This document shows, piece after piece, positions 18,241-27,810 of a DNA stretch of 64,000 nucleotides (positions within the stretch are counted from its first letter, which is position 1; each line of letters starts with the position of its first letter). A model generated the notes under the pieces. It saw only the letters and a program-made list of their open reading frames with translations. It searched no databases and was not told the origin of the DNA. The position numbers were made by a program, and so were the translations under genes. Location of the stretch: the NCBI RefSeq assembly GCF_001898115.1, contig NZ_MKSQ01000010.1, forward strand, positions 1 through 64,000, written 5' to 3'. The stretch comes from Allobosea sp. 67-29. GTDB lineage: Bacteria > Pseudomonadota > Alphaproteobacteria > Rhizobiales > Beijerinckiaceae.

Positions 18241-19689
18241 ATGCCCGATGAAGCCTATCGCGAGGCGGGCCCCGACGAGCGCGACGATGGCCTGCCCGAT
18301 GTTCCAACGCTGGATGTCGATATGGCTGCGCATGTCGTTATGGAAAGGGCGACCTTTCCGCCGAGCCGCCCCTCGCTGGCGCTGGCGGCCGGCCGCCGGT
18401 TCGTGGCGGAGCGGGCTCCGATCCTGCGCTCCAGCTTCGGTTCCGCGGTTCTGCTCGGCCTGCGCTTCGTCCAGGCGCGTCTGATCTCGGTCTGGGGGCT
18501 GATCGTCGCGGCCTGGTTCTGCCCGCCCGCGGTCTTCGCGGCCTTCGCGGTGTTCTCCGCGGCGGTGAACTTCGTCTCGACCGCGTCGCTGCTGCGGCTC
18601 GAGGCGGTGTTCTTCCGCAGCAACGATCCGGTTCGGCTCGGCCTCGCCTTTCGTCTTGCCAGCGTCGTCGGAGCTGCCTTCCTGGCCTTGACGGGGCTCG
18701 TGCTGCTCGCGCTGGCGCTCACCGGCTGGGTCGCTCCCGCGGTCGCCTTCTTCTTCCTCGTCTCGCTGGCGGGGCGCTCGGTGCTGCGGCTGATCTGGTC
18801 GGAAGCCACGGCGGAGGGCGATTTCCGCGCGATCGGCAACAGCAACATCGTTCAGGCCGTGGTCCAGCCGGTGATCATGCTGGTGCTGATCGGGATCTTC
18901 GGCCCCAAGGCGCTGGCGCTCTTCATGGCGGATGCCTGCGGCCACCTGCTTGCGGCCGCCTATCTCCTGCGCCGGCGCCATGCGGCCCTGCTGCCGCTGG
19001 TGCAGCCGCGGCTGTGGAGCGTGGAAAGCCTGGTTGCGGCGGCCTATCGCTGGCGGGACGCGCCGCGGGCCCTGCTGCCTGCGGCCCTGCTGGCCTATGG
19101 CTTCAGCATCGCACCGATCCTCGCCCTGCCCTATGCCTCCAATGCGCTGCTGGCGGCGCATGTCGCGCTGGCGATGCGGCTGCTCGACATGCCGGCGCAG
19201 ATGTTCGGCACGGTCTCCACGCCGCTCGCGCTGAACCGCCTGCGCAGCTATGCCGGCGCCCGCCGGCACTTCTGGGTCCGCGCCCTGACGATCGGGCTGA
19301 TCGCGGCGTCGATCGCGCTGTTCGCGGCGTCGGGGCTGGTCGGCTACCTGGCCGACGGCCTTCTCGGCGGTTCGAAGTGGGAAGGTGTCGGCGACGTGAT
19401 CGCGATCATGAGCCTGTTCTATTGCGGGATCGCGCTGGTCGGACCCCTGCAGGAGATCGCGACGCTGTCGCGCCAGCCGCTGTGGCAGGTCCTGACCAAT
19501 GCGCTGGCGCTCCTGGCCATGGTCGGCGTCATGCTCTGGTACGGCGCGCTGACGCCGGCGCTGCTCGTCGCGATCGGTACGGTCTCGGTGGCGCGGACGC
19601 TGGTGCACGTCGTGTTCATCTGGCTGCATCTCGGCGATGCAGGCAATGCCGCAAGCCGCGATTTCACCGCGATGGGCGCCAGGCCCTGA
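18241..19689 (+). CDS. Polysaccharide-flippase-like (MOP/Wzx superfamily) membrane protein
   Basis: A protein of about 482 residues with roughly 12 predicted transmembrane helices after a charged cytosolic N terminus of about 55 residues. The spacing and the paired-helix pattern resemble Wzx/oligosaccharide flippases (for example LRLEAVFFRSNDP after the third helix and the central IGNSNIVQAVVQPVIM). No glycosyltransferase neighbours are present, so the substrate is unknown. Start choice is uncertain: TTG 18211, GTG 18235 and ATG 18241 are in frame. I use the ATG. Confidence 0.7.
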   Translation: MPDEAYREAGPDERDDGLPDVPTLDVDMAAHVVMERATFPPSRPSLALAAGRRFVAERAPILRSSFGSAVLLGLRFVQARLISVWGLIVAAWFCPPAVFAAFAVFSAAVNFVSTASLLRLEAVFFRSNDPVRLGLAFRLASVVGAAFLALTGLVLLALALTGWVAPAVAFFFLVSLAGRSVLRLIWSEATAEGDFRAIGNSNIVQAVVQPVIMLVLIGIFGPKALALFMADACGHLLAAAYLLRRRHAALLPLVQPRLWSVESLVAAAYRWRDAPRALLPAALLAYGFSIAPILALPYASNALLAAHVALAMRLLDMPAQMFGTVSTPLALNRLRSYAGARRHFWVRALTIGLIAASIALFAASGLVGYLADGLLGGSKWEGVGDVIAIMSLFYCGIALVGPLQEIATLSRQPLWQVLTNALALLAMVGVMLWYGALTPALLVAIGTVSVARTLVHVVFIWLHLGDAGNAASRDFTAMGARP

Positions 19690-19690
19690 G

Positions 19691-20413
19691 CTACTCCCGC
19701 CGGATCAGCCGGTCGGCGATCAGCGATGAGAGCAGCCCCGGCTTGAATTCGCGCTCGAGGCGCTCGGGATCGTAGACGGTCGCCACCCAGTCGAGAAAGG
19801 CGATGCCCCTGGCTTCGCCCTCGCGGCGATAGGCCTCGAAGAAGGCGTCGAGGATGCCGGTCTTGGCGAAGCGGAAATGCCCGTAGCGCAGCGAGAGCTG
19901 GCGGATCGCCTCGTCGAGAGGGCGGTTCTCGTGGACCAGCAGGTAGAGCACGGAGAAGAAGCCGGCGCGATCGGCGCCGGACTTGCAATGGACGAGGGCC
20001 GGCTCCCGAAGGCCGGCGAAGAAGGCCTTGGCGCCGAGGATGGTCTCGCGGTCCGGCGCGCCGCGCGAGCGCAGCACGAAATCGACCAGTGCGATCCCGT
20101 GGCGCTCGCAAGCCTCCTTCTGCAGCGGCCAGGAGCCGTGCTCGCGGCCACCGCGCAGGTTGACGATGGTCTTGATGCCCTTGCGGGCAAAGGCGGCGAT
20201 CTGGCCGGGTGCCGGCTGGGCCGAGCGCCAGAGCCGCGGCGTGACGCGATGCGCGTTGAGATAGGCGAGCCGGAAGATGCCATGGTCGACCAGCAGCATG
20301 TTGGCCCAGGCGCGCAGGCGCTGGCCGCGGCCTTCGATCGGCCTGTCCCAGCGGGCGATGCGGGCCATGCGGCGGGCATAGCGCTCTTCGTCGGGGCGCA
20401 GGCGGCTCAACAC
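19691..20413 (-). CDS. Cys-based tyrosine/dual-specificity phosphatase family protein
   Basis: A 240-residue protein with the CX5R phosphatase loop in VHCKSGADRAG (Cys143, Arg149). The loop is preceded by a DSP-like core (LWRSAQPAPGQIAAFARKGIKTIVNLRG). Its substrate could be a phosphoprotein or a lipid/sugar phosphate. The start is GTG 20413 or TTG 20410; internal ATGs near 20366 are also possible. It is convergent with the flippase-like gene, with one base between their stops. Confidence 0.85.
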   Translation of the reverse strand: MLSRLRPDEERYARRMARIARWDRPIEGRGQRLRAWANMLLVDHGIFRLAYLNAHRVTPRLWRSAQPAPGQIAAFARKGIKTIVNLRGGREHGSWPLQKEACERHGIALVDFVLRSRGAPDRETILGAKAFFAGLREPALVHCKSGADRAGFFSVLYLLVHENRPLDEAIRQLSLRYGHFRFAKTGILDAFFEAYRREGEARGIAFLDWVATVYDPERLEREFKPGLLSSLIADRLIRRE

Positions 20414-20565
20414 GGCCTGGTCTCGGGGCTGCTCATGGCGGGCCGGATAGCAGCGCGGGCGCGCCTAAGCAAATCGTCTGGTGACCAAGCGCGGCGGAAG
20501 GGCTTGGCGTTTTCGTCACGAACTTGCATAAGGCCCGGCAAAATTTCCAAGCGACAGGCTCCATC

Positions 20566-21105
20566 ATGCGCATCGACGCCATCTCCATCGGCAAGAACCC
20601 GCCCGACGAAGTCAATGTCCTGATCGAGGTGGCGATCGGCGGCGAGCCGATCAAGTACGAGATGGACAAGGACGCCGGCACGCTCTTCGTCGATCGCTTC
20701 CTCTATACGCCGATGCGCTATCCCGGGAATTACGGCTTCATCCCGCATACGCTCTCCGAAGACGGCGACCCCTGCGACGTGCTCGTCGCAAATACGCGCC
20801 CGCTGGTGCCGGGCTCCTATATCGCCGTGCGCCCGATCGGCGTCATGCTGATGGAGGACGAGGGCGGCGGCGACGAGAAGATCATCGCCGTGCCGGTGCC
20901 GAAGCTGACGAAGCGCTACGAGAACGTCCACAACTACACCGACCTGCCGAAGATCACGCTCGACCAGATCCAGCACTTCTTCGAGCACTACAAGGATCTC
21001 GAGCCCGGCAAATGGGTGAAGCTCAAGGGCTGGGGCGACGCCGCCACGGCCAAGAAGCTGATCGTCGAGGCGATGGAGCGGGCGAAGGCGGCCAAGACCG
21101 GCTGA
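20566..21105 (+). CDS. ppa: Inorganic pyrophosphatase
   Basis: A 179-residue soluble family I pyrophosphatase, which hydrolyses PPi released by biosynthesis. The active-site signature [10 protein letters not shown] contains the metal-binding aspartates. [22 protein letters not shown] and the C-terminal [17 protein letters not shown] are also diagnostic. ATG 20566 gives the family N terminus [14 protein letters not shown] strong terminator follows. Confidence 0.97.
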   Translation: MRIDAISIGKNPPDEVNVLIEVAIGGEPIKYEMDKDAGTLFVDRFLYTPMRYPGNYGFIPHTLSEDGDPCDVLVANTRPLVPGSYIAVRPIGVMLMEDEGGGDEKIIAVPVPKLTKRYENVHNYTDLPKITLDQIQHFFEHYKDLEPGKWVKLKGWGDAATAKKLIVEAMERAKAAKTG

Positions 21106-21134
21106 AGCCGGACTTCGGGACCGGATATCGAGGT

Positions 21135-21163
21135 GGGCCGCGCTTGGCGCGGCCCTCTTTCGT
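21135..21163 (+). terminator. Rho-independent terminator after ppa
   Basis: A perfect 9-bp stem, GGGCCGCGC/GCGCGGCCC, with a TTG loop is followed by TCTTTCGTTT. It lies 29 bases after the ppa stop and also sits at the 3' end of the convergent CoA-lyase gene. Confidence 0.8.
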
Positions 21164-21164
21164 T

Positions 21165-22040
21165 TCAGGCCGCGATCGCGTCCGCCAGCGCCACGGTGCG
21201 GCGAGCCATCTCGGCATGGAGCAACTCGACCATGCGGCCGTCGAGCTGAATTGCGCCCTTGCCGGCGTTTTCCGGCAGGTCGAAGGCGGCGATGACGGCG
21301 CGTGCCCGCGCCAGTTCCGCCGCGTCGGGTGCGAAGATCGCGTTGGCCGGCCCGACCTGCGCGGGGTGGATCAGGGTCTTGCCGTCGAAGCCGAGATCGC
21401 GGCCTTGTTCGCATTCGGCCTGGAATCCGGCCTCGTCCCTGATGTCGTTATAGACGCCGTCGAGGATGTCGATGCCATGGGCGCGCGCCGCGAGCAGCGC
21501 GCTCGTCAGCCAGGGCAGCATGGTCGCGCGGCCCGGCACGAAGCGGGCGCGGGTCTCCTTGGCGAGATCGTTGGTGCCCATCACCAGGCAGGCGAGGCGC
21601 GTGGCGGGCTCGCCAGCGGTGCGCGCGATGCGTTCGACATCGAGGATGGCGAGCGGGGTCTCGATCATCGCCCAGACTGCGGTGGCCGGATCGGCCCGCA
21701 GGCCGGCCAGCCGGTTGCCGACATCGTGAAGCGTTTCGGGCGAGGACACCTTCGGGATCAGGATCGCCGACGGTCGCGCCGCGGCGGCGGCGGCGAGGTC
21801 CTCAGCGAACCAGGGCGTCCCGGAGCCGTTGACGCGGATGACGAGCTCGCGGCGGCCGTAGCCGCCCGCCTGCACCGCGGCGCAGACCTGTACGCGGGCG
21901 GTTGCCTTGGCCTCGGGCGCGACGGCATCCTCGAGGTCGAGGATCAGCACATCGGCCGCGATCTCGCGGGCTTTTTCGAGCGCCCGTGCATTCGAGCCCG
22001 GCATGTAGAGGGCGCTGCGGCGGGGGCGGATCGTGGTCAT
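21165..22040 (-). CDS. CitE/HpcH-family CoA lyase, probably (3S)-malyl-CoA thioesterase (Mcl2-like)
   Basis: A 291-residue TIM-barrel enzyme of the HpcH/HpaI-CitE family. Visible motifs are RSALYMPGSNARALEKA, the metal-binding DLEDAVAPEAK, WAMIETPLAIL, VMGTNDLAKE and FDGKTLIHPAQ. From memory, the overall sequence resembles the Mcl2 (3S)-malyl-CoA thioesterase of Rhodobacter more than the Mcl1 lyase. The mesaconyl-CoA hydratase gene nearby supports a role in the ethylmalonyl-CoA pathway. ATG 22040 follows AGGAGAG. A citramalyl- or malyl-CoA lyase remains possible. Confidence 0.8.
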   Translation of the reverse strand: MTTIRPRRSALYMPGSNARALEKAREIAADVLILDLEDAVAPEAKATARVQVCAAVQAGGYGRRELVIRVNGSGTPWFAEDLAAAAAARPSAILIPKVSSPETLHDVGNRLAGLRADPATAVWAMIETPLAILDVERIARTAGEPATRLACLVMGTNDLAKETRARFVPGRATMLPWLTSALLAARAHGIDILDGVYNDIRDEAGFQAECEQGRDLGFDGKTLIHPAQVGPANAIFAPDAAELARARAVIAAFDLPENAGKGAIQLDGRMVELLHAEMARRTVALADAIAA

Positions 22041-22131
22041 CGTCTCTCCTGACACAGGCGGCAGGTGCTGCGCTGCACAGTAGAGCAACGCAGATGCGAC
22101 GCCAGCGCTGCGAAAGGCGGAGGAAACAGGA

Positions 22132-23844
22132 ATGGCGTGGCTGGCCGGCGTCGATGGCTGCAAAGGGGGGTGGATCGCAGCCTTTTGCGATATGCAGTTC
22201 GGCGAATCTCCGATCGTCAGTGTGTTCCGCGATTTTCAGAGCATTCTGACGCATGAAACAAGGCCCGGCATCGTTGCCGTAGACATGCCGATCGGCCTGC
22301 CGGACCGTGTGAAGGGCTCCGGTCGTGGGCCGGAACAGGCCGTGCGCCCGCTTCTGGGCGCCCGTCAGTCCTCGGTGTTCGCGATTCCCGCGCGCCCGGC
22401 GGTTGAGGCCGGCGACTACGCCCGGGCTTGCGCGCTCGCTCTGGCCCATTCCGAGCCGCCGCGGAAGGTTTCCCGGCAGGGTTTCCATCTCTTCCCGAAG
22501 ATCCGCGAGATCGACGTCCTGCTGAGGGCCGAGCCCGGCCTGCGCGATCGTGTCTTCGAGGTTCACCCCGAACTCGCCTTCCGGACGATGAGGGGCGTGC
22601 CGCTCGACCATCCCAAGAAGATCAAGGGCGTGGTCAATCCGCTGGGGATGGCCGAGCGGCGGGCTCTGCTCCAGGAGGCGGGAATCCCCTTCGCGGCCGC
22701 CGCGGGCCGACCTCCCCGCGGCGCCGCAGCGGACGACCTGCTCGACGCGCTGGCGGGGCTGGTCGTCGCCCGGCACATTGCGGCCGGGCGTGGAAAACCC
22801 TTTCCCGATCCGCCCGGACGCGATAGCCACGGGCTTCCCGTCGCGATCTGGACGTTCACGTCCCCGACGCCTCCATCGCAGGATCGAGCCATGAGCGAGC
22901 GCCCCGTCACCCGTCCGATGATCGAGGAGGCTGCGGCCCGCATCGCCGGGCATGCCCGCGTCACGCCGGTGATGCGCCTGGGTACCGGCGCGTTCGACGG
23001 CGGCGCCGACATCTCGCTCAAGCTCGAATGCCTGCAGCATGCCGGCTCGTTCAAGACGCGCGGCGCCTTCAACAATCTGCTCTCGCTGGCCGTGCCGGCC
23101 GCCGGCGTCTCCGCAGCCTCGGGCGGCAACCATGGTGCCGCCGTCGCCTACGCCGCGATGAAGCGCGGCGTGAAGGCGACGATCTTCGTGCCGGAGATCT
23201 CGCCGGCTGCGAAGATCGAGGCCATCCGCCGCTTCGGCGCCGATGTCGTGGTCGGTGGCGCGCAATATGACGACGCGCAGGCGGCCTGCGACCGCTTCGT
23301 CGCGGAGACTGGCGCGCTCAAGATCCATCCTTTCGCGGCCAAGGAGACGATCGCGGGCCAGGGCACGCTCGCCCGCGAATGGGATTTGCAGGAGCCCGAT
23401 CTCGACACGGTCCTCGTCGCGGTCGGCGGCGGCGGGCTGATCTCGGGCATCGCGAGCTGGTTCGCCGGCAGCAAGGTCAAGGTCGTCGGCGTCGAGCCCG
23501 AGGGCTCGCGCGCCCTGCAGGCTGCGCTGGAGGCCAAGGGCCCGGTCGAGGTCAAGGTCGCTTCGGTCGCCGCCGATTCGCTTGGCGCGCGCAATGTCGG
23601 CCAGCTCGTCTATGACGTCTGCAATGGCGCGGTCGACCATGTCGCGCTGGTGCCCGATGCGGCGATCACGCAGGCGCAGGCCTCGCTCTGGCGGGATTTC
23701 CGCCTTGCCGTCGAGCCTGGCGGGGCGGCGGCCTTCGGCGCGCTGATCAGCGGCGCCTACAAGCCGAGCGAGGGCGAGCGCCTCGGCGTGCTGGTCTGCG
23801 GGGCGAATGTGGACCTGGCCAAGCTCGCCACCATCGCGGGCTGA
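22132..23844 (+). CDS. DUF429 domain fused to threonine/serine dehydratase
   Basis: One uninterrupted 570-codon frame encodes two unrelated proteins. Residues 1-242 are a DUF429 protein (AGVDGCKGGW near the start, VAVDMPIGLP, FEVHPELAFR, DDLLDALAGL) of unknown function with an RNase H-like fold. After a short TSPTPPSQDRA linker, residues 254-570 are a fold-type II PLP enzyme of the threonine/serine dehydratase family: GSFKTRGAFNN with the PLP Lys308, then SGGNHGAAVA and GGGGLISG. Codon 254 is an ATG at 22891, so the dehydratase could also be made separately. Only a weak ribosome site (AGGA, 22880-22883) precedes it. Confidence 0.85.
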   Translation: MAWLAGVDGCKGGWIAAFCDMQFGESPIVSVFRDFQSILTHETRPGIVAVDMPIGLPDRVKGSGRGPEQAVRPLLGARQSSVFAIPARPAVEAGDYARACALALAHSEPPRKVSRQGFHLFPKIREIDVLLRAEPGLRDRVFEVHPELAFRTMRGVPLDHPKKIKGVVNPLGMAERRALLQEAGIPFAAAAGRPPRGAAADDLLDALAGLVVARHIAAGRGKPFPDPPGRDSHGLPVAIWTFTSPTPPSQDRAMSERPVTRPMIEEAAARIAGHARVTPVMRLGTGAFDGGADISLKLECLQHAGSFKTRGAFNNLLSLAVPAAGVSAASGGNHGAAVAYAAMKRGVKATIFVPEISPAAKIEAIRRFGADVVVGGAQYDDAQAACDRFVAETGALKIHPFAAKETIAGQGTLAREWDLQEPDLDTVLVAVGGGGLISGIASWFAGSKVKVVGVEPEGSRALQAALEAKGPVEVKVASVAADSLGARNVGQLVYDVCNGAVDHVALVPDAAITQAQASLWRDFRLAVEPGGAAAFGALISGAYKPSEGERLGVLVCGANVDLAKLATIAG

Positions 23845-23941
23845 GCCGCCACGGCGGCCGCCGGCGAGGCTGCTGCTTTCGTCGAGGCTGGACGTCGCTT
23901 TTGGTTGCAGTGCAAGATCGCCCGCCATCAGGAGGCGATGC

Positions 23942-25003
23942 ATGTCGGGCGCGACGACCAAGACCGGTTCCGGCCGGTTCTTCGAGGATTTCCGGCTGGG
24001 CGAGACCATCGTCCATGCGACGCCGCGCACGGTGACGGCGGGCGACGTCGCGCTCTACACGGCGCTGTACGGCCCGCGCTTCGCGGTGCAGTCGTCGGAT
24101 GTGTTCGCCCGTGCCGTCGGCTATCCCGCCGCCCCCGTCGACGACCTGCTCGTCTTCCATATCGTCTTCGGCAAGACGGTGCCGGACATCTCGCTGAATG
24201 CCGTCGCCAATCTCGGCTATGCCGACGGGCGCTTTCTCAGGCCGGTCTTCGTCGGCGACACGCTCTCGACGACCTCGGAGGTCATCGGGCTGAAGCAGAC
24301 CTCGGCCGGCGATGCCGGCATCGTCTATGTCCGCTCGATCGGCCGCAACCAGCACGGCGGGATCGTGCTGAGCTATGCGCGCTGGGTGCTGGTGCGCAAG
24401 CGCCAGCCCGGCACGCCGGCCCATGCGGAGCAGGTGCCCGATCTGGCCAAGGCGGTGCTCGCCGAGGAACTGGGCGAGGGCTGCCCGGTGCTCGATCTCG
24501 CCGCCTATGACGATGCGCTGGCGGGCTCGCGCTTTCGCTGGGGCGATTACGCAGTGGGCGAGACGATCGACCATGTCGACGGCATGACCGTCGAGGAGGC
24601 CGAGCACCAGCTGGCGACCCGGCTCTACCAGAACACGGCGCGGGTGCATTTCGACGGCCACGCCGCCAAGGGCAGCCGCTTCGGCAAACGGCTGATCTAC
24701 GGTGGCCACGTCATCAGCCTGGCGCGGGCGCTCTCCTTCAACGGCCTCGGCAACGCCTTCCATATCGCGGCGATCAATGGCGGACGCCATGTCGCGCCGC
24801 TCTTCGCCGGCGACACGGTGTATGCCTGGAGCGAGGTTCTGGCATGCGCCGAGATTCCGGGACGCGGGGATGTCGGCGCGCTCCGGCTCCGGCTCGTTGC
24901 GACCGCCAACTTGCCCTGCACGGCCCATCCGCTCAAGGAGGGCGAGCAATATGCGCCGGGCGTCATCCTCGATTTCGACTATTGGGCGCTGCTGCCGCGG
25001 TAA
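23942..25003 (+). CDS. mch: Mesaconyl-CoA hydratase (beta-methylmalyl-CoA dehydratase)
   Basis: A 353-residue double-hotdog (MaoC-like) hydratase. It matches the characterised Rhodobacter Mch closely along its length: FFEDFRLGETIVHATPRT, LLVFHIVFGKTVPDISLNA, NLGYADGRF, VGETIDHVDGMTVEEAEH, ATRLYQNTARVHF, YGGHVISLARALSFNGL and VILDFDYWALLPR. It interconverts mesaconyl-C1-CoA and beta-methylmalyl-CoA in the ethylmalonyl-CoA pathway for acetyl-CoA assimilation. ATG 23942 has AGGAGG 8 bases upstream. It lies directly before sdhCDAB. Confidence 0.95.
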   Translation: MSGATTKTGSGRFFEDFRLGETIVHATPRTVTAGDVALYTALYGPRFAVQSSDVFARAVGYPAAPVDDLLVFHIVFGKTVPDISLNAVANLGYADGRFLRPVFVGDTLSTTSEVIGLKQTSAGDAGIVYVRSIGRNQHGGIVLSYARWVLVRKRQPGTPAHAEQVPDLAKAVLAEELGEGCPVLDLAAYDDALAGSRFRWGDYAVGETIDHVDGMTVEEAEHQLATRLYQNTARVHFDGHAAKGSRFGKRLIYGGHVISLARALSFNGLGNAFHIAAINGGRHVAPLFAGDTVYAWSEVLACAEIPGRGDVGALRLRLVATANLPCTAHPLKEGEQYAPGVILDFDYWALLPR

Positions 25004-25161
25004 GCTTTTCGTAATAAAATGACGAATTTCAGAATCTGTAACTTCGTTCTGCACCTGCCGCATTGCGGCGCCGGACCGGTTTCGTTAGAGAACCAACCAC
25101 TCTAGAATGATCCCAAATGGGTCCGCCATCCTCAAGCGGGCCGCTTGATCGGAGAATGATA
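25004..25161 (+). promoter_or_regulatory. Upstream region of the sdh operon
   Basis: This 158-bp gap starts AT-rich (25005-25050) and ends with the sdhC ribosome site. A candidate -10-like TAGAAT lies at 25103-25108, in TCTAGAATGA. It probably holds the sdh promoter; no operator is clear. Confidence 0.35.
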
Positions 25162-25557
25162 TTGGCCGAGGTCAAGCCCGCGGCTCGCCCGCTTTCGCCG
25201 CATCTGCAGATCTATCGCTGGTCCTGGACGATGGCGATGTCCGTCGCCCATCGCGTCACCGGGACGGGGCTCTATCTCGGCACGGTGCTGATCGCCGCCT
25301 GGCTCGTCGCCGCCGCCTCGGGCCCTGCCGCCTTCGACACGGCGCAGTGGATCGCCGGTTCCATCCTCGGGCGGCTGGTGCTGTTCCTGTACAGCTTCTC
25401 GCTGATGCACCACATGGTCGGAGGGCTCAGGCATTTCGTCTGGGACATGGGCAAGGGCTACGAGCCGCAGACGCGCATGGCGATGGCCAAGTTCACCCTC
25501 GTCATCTCGACAGCGCTGACGGTCCTGATCTGGATCGTCGTGCTGGCGACGCGCTGA
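25162..25557 (+). CDS. sdhC: Succinate dehydrogenase cytochrome b556 subunit
   Basis: A 131-residue membrane anchor of complex II with three transmembrane helices. RPLSPHLQIYRWSWTMAMSVAHRVTG carries the quinone-site Ser and Arg. SLMHHMVGGLRHFVWD contains the heme-ligand His of the second helix. I choose TTG 25162 because GGAG at 25151-25154 is 7 bases from it but only one base from ATG 25156. The resulting N terminus MAEVKPAARPLSP also fits the family. Confidence 0.93.
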   Translation: MAEVKPAARPLSPHLQIYRWSWTMAMSVAHRVTGTGLYLGTVLIAAWLVAAASGPAAFDTAQWIAGSILGRLVLFLYSFSLMHHMVGGLRHFVWDMGKGYEPQTRMAMAKFTLVISTALTVLIWIVVLATR

Positions 25558-25568
25558 GGAGAGACCCG

Positions 25569-25961
25569 ATGCAATCCAATTCCTCGATGCGCACCCCGCT
25601 CGGCCGCGTCCGCGGCCTGGGCTCGGCCAAGTCCGGCACCGGCCATTTCTGGCTGCAGCGCCTCACCGCCGTCGCCAATGTCATCCTGACGGTGATCTTC
25701 GTGTTCGTGGTCGTCGCGCTGGTCGGCAAGCCCTATCCGGCCGCGATGGCGCTGCTGACGCAGCCCTGCGTCGCGATCCTGATGCTGCTCTTCATCCTGT
25801 CGGCCTGCGTGCATATGCGGATCGGCATGCAGGTCATCATCGAGGACTACGTCCATGAGGAGGGGGTGAAGATCCTCGCCGTCATGGCCAACACCTTCTT
25901 CGCCATCGCCGTCGGCGCCGCCAGCGTCTACGCGGTGCTGAAGCTGTCTTTTGGAGGTTGA
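25569..25961 (+). CDS. sdhD: Succinate dehydrogenase hydrophobic membrane anchor subunit
   Basis: A 130-residue protein with three transmembrane helices. The conserved [20 protein letters not shown] precedes [11 protein letters not shown], and the heme-ligand His lies in [22 protein letters not shown]. It follows sdhC by 11 bases with GAGGAGAG as its ribosome site. Confidence 0.95.
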   Translation: MQSNSSMRTPLGRVRGLGSAKSGTGHFWLQRLTAVANVILTVIFVFVVVALVGKPYPAAMALLTQPCVAILMLLFILSACVHMRIGMQVIIEDYVHEEGVKILAVMANTFFAIAVGAASVYAVLKLSFGG

Positions 25962-25965
25962 TCCG

Positions 25966-27798
25966 ATGGCGATCACCAAGTCCCGCCCGGTTCCGGCCTA
26001 TACCGGCACCGCCTACCCGATCACCGACCATACCTTCGACGTCGTCGTCGTCGGCGCGGGCGGTGCCGGCCTTCGCGCCACCGTCGGCTGCTCGCAGGCC
26101 GGCCTGCGCACCGCCTGCATCACCAAGGTGTTCCCGACCCGCTCGCACACCGTCGCGGCCCAGGGCGGCGTCGCCGCCTCGCTGGGCAACATGGGCAAGG
26201 ACACCTGGCAGTGGCACATGTACGACACCGTCAAGGGGTCGGACTGGCTCGGCGACCAGGACGCCATCGAATATCTCGTGCGCAATGCTCCGGCTGCCGT
26301 CTACGAGCTCGAGCACTGGGGCGTGCCCTTCTCGCGCACCGAGGACGGCCGCATCTACCAGCGCCCCTTCGGCGGGATGACCACCGAATTCGGCGAGGGC
26401 CCGCCGGCCCAGCGCACCTGTGCCGCGGCCGACCGCACCGGCCATGCCATGCTGCACACGCTCTACGGCCAGGCGCTGCGCTACAACACCGAGTTCTTCA
26501 TCGAGTATTTCGCCATCGACCTGATCATGGACGAGGACGGCCATTGCCGTGGCGTGATCGCGCTCAAGCTCGATGACGGCACGCTGCACCGCTTCCGTTC
26601 GCAGCAGACCATCCTGGCGACCGGCGGCTATGGCCGTGCCTATTTCTCGGCGACCTCGGCCCATACCTGCACCGGCGACGGCGGCGGCATGGTGCTGCGC
26701 GCCGGCCTGCCGATGCAGGACATGGAGTTCGTGCAGTTCCACCCGACCGGCATCTACGGCTCGGGCTGCCTGATCACCGAAGGCGCGCGCGGCGAAGGCG
26801 GCTACCTCACCAATTCCGAGGGCGAGCGCTTCATGGAGCGCTATGCCCCCTCGGCCAAGGACCTCGCCTCGCGCGACGTCGTCTCGCGCTCGATGACGAT
26901 GGAGATCCGGGCCGGCCGCGGCGTCGGCAAGGACAAGGACCACATCTACCTGCATCTCGACCATCTCGATCCGAAGATCCTGCACGAGCGCCTGCCGGGC
27001 ATCTCGGAGAGCGCCAAGATCTTCGCCGGCGTCGACGTGACCCGCGAGCCGATTCCCGTGCTGCCGACCGTGCATTACAACATGGGCGGCATCCCCACGA
27101 ACTATCATGGCGAGGTGCTGACCAAGGTCGGCGGCGATCCGGATACGGTGGTGCCGGGCTTGATGGCGATCGGCGAAGCCGCCTGCGTTTCCGTCCACGG
27201 TGCCAACCGCCTCGGCTCCAACTCGCTGATCGACCTCGTGGTGTTCGGCCGCGCGGCCGGCCTGCGCTGCGCCGACACGGTGACGGCAGGCGAGAAGCAG
27301 CCGGAACTGCCGAAGGGTTCCTCGGACCTCGCGCTCAGCCGCCTCGACAAGTATCGCAATGCCTCGGGCGGCACGCCGACCGCGGTGCTGCGCGACCGGA
27401 TGCAGCGGACGATGCAGAACAACTGCGCCGTCTATCGCGAGGGCGACACGCTCGAAGAGGGCCACAAGCTCATCCATGAGGTCTGGAACGGCATCGCCGA
27501 TGTCGGGACCAAGGACCGCTCGCTGATCTGGAACTCCGACCTGATCGAGACCCTGGAATTCGACAACCTGATCACCCAGGCGGTCGTGACCATGGACTCG
27601 GCGCTGAACCGTCCGGAAAGCCGCGGCGCGCATGCCCGCGAGGACTATCCGAACCGCGACGACAAGGACTGGATGAAGCATACGCTCGCCTGGATCGACG
27701 ACGAGAAGCGCACGGTCACGCTCGATGACCGGCCGGTGCACACTTACACGATGTCCAACGACATCGAGTACATCAAGCCCAAGGCACGGGTGTACTGA
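25966..27798 (+). CDS. sdhA: Succinate dehydrogenase flavoprotein subunit
   Basis: A 610-residue FAD enzyme that oxidises succinate to fumarate. The dinucleotide-binding motif is [15 protein letters not shown]. The His that bonds FAD covalently is in [17 protein letters not shown], the substrate-site motif is [22 protein letters not shown], and [19 protein letters not shown] follows near residue 410. ATG 25966 sits behind GGAGG. The DUF1674 protein at 9770-9988 is its likely assembly partner. Confidence 0.97.
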   Translation: MAITKSRPVPAYTGTAYPITDHTFDVVVVGAGGAGLRATVGCSQAGLRTACITKVFPTRSHTVAAQGGVAASLGNMGKDTWQWHMYDTVKGSDWLGDQDAIEYLVRNAPAAVYELEHWGVPFSRTEDGRIYQRPFGGMTTEFGEGPPAQRTCAAADRTGHAMLHTLYGQALRYNTEFFIEYFAIDLIMDEDGHCRGVIALKLDDGTLHRFRSQQTILATGGYGRAYFSATSAHTCTGDGGGMVLRAGLPMQDMEFVQFHPTGIYGSGCLITEGARGEGGYLTNSEGERFMERYAPSAKDLASRDVVSRSMTMEIRAGRGVGKDKDHIYLHLDHLDPKILHERLPGISESAKIFAGVDVTREPIPVLPTVHYNMGGIPTNYHGEVLTKVGGDPDTVVPGLMAIGEAACVSVHGANRLGSNSLIDLVVFGRAAGLRCADTVTAGEKQPELPKGSSDLALSRLDKYRNASGGTPTAVLRDRMQRTMQNNCAVYREGDTLEEGHKLIHEVWNGIADVGTKDRSLIWNSDLIETLEFDNLITQAVVTMDSALNRPESRGAHAREDYPNRDDKDWMKHTLAWIDDEKRTVTLDDRPVHTYTMSNDIEYIKPKARVY

Positions 27799-27810
27799 GG
27801 GACTCTTCCG

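Noticed and set aside
18181-19629. Minus-strand frame of about 480 codons
   Set aside because: Antisense to the flippase-like membrane protein and full of Arg/Gln/Asp, with no ribosome site.
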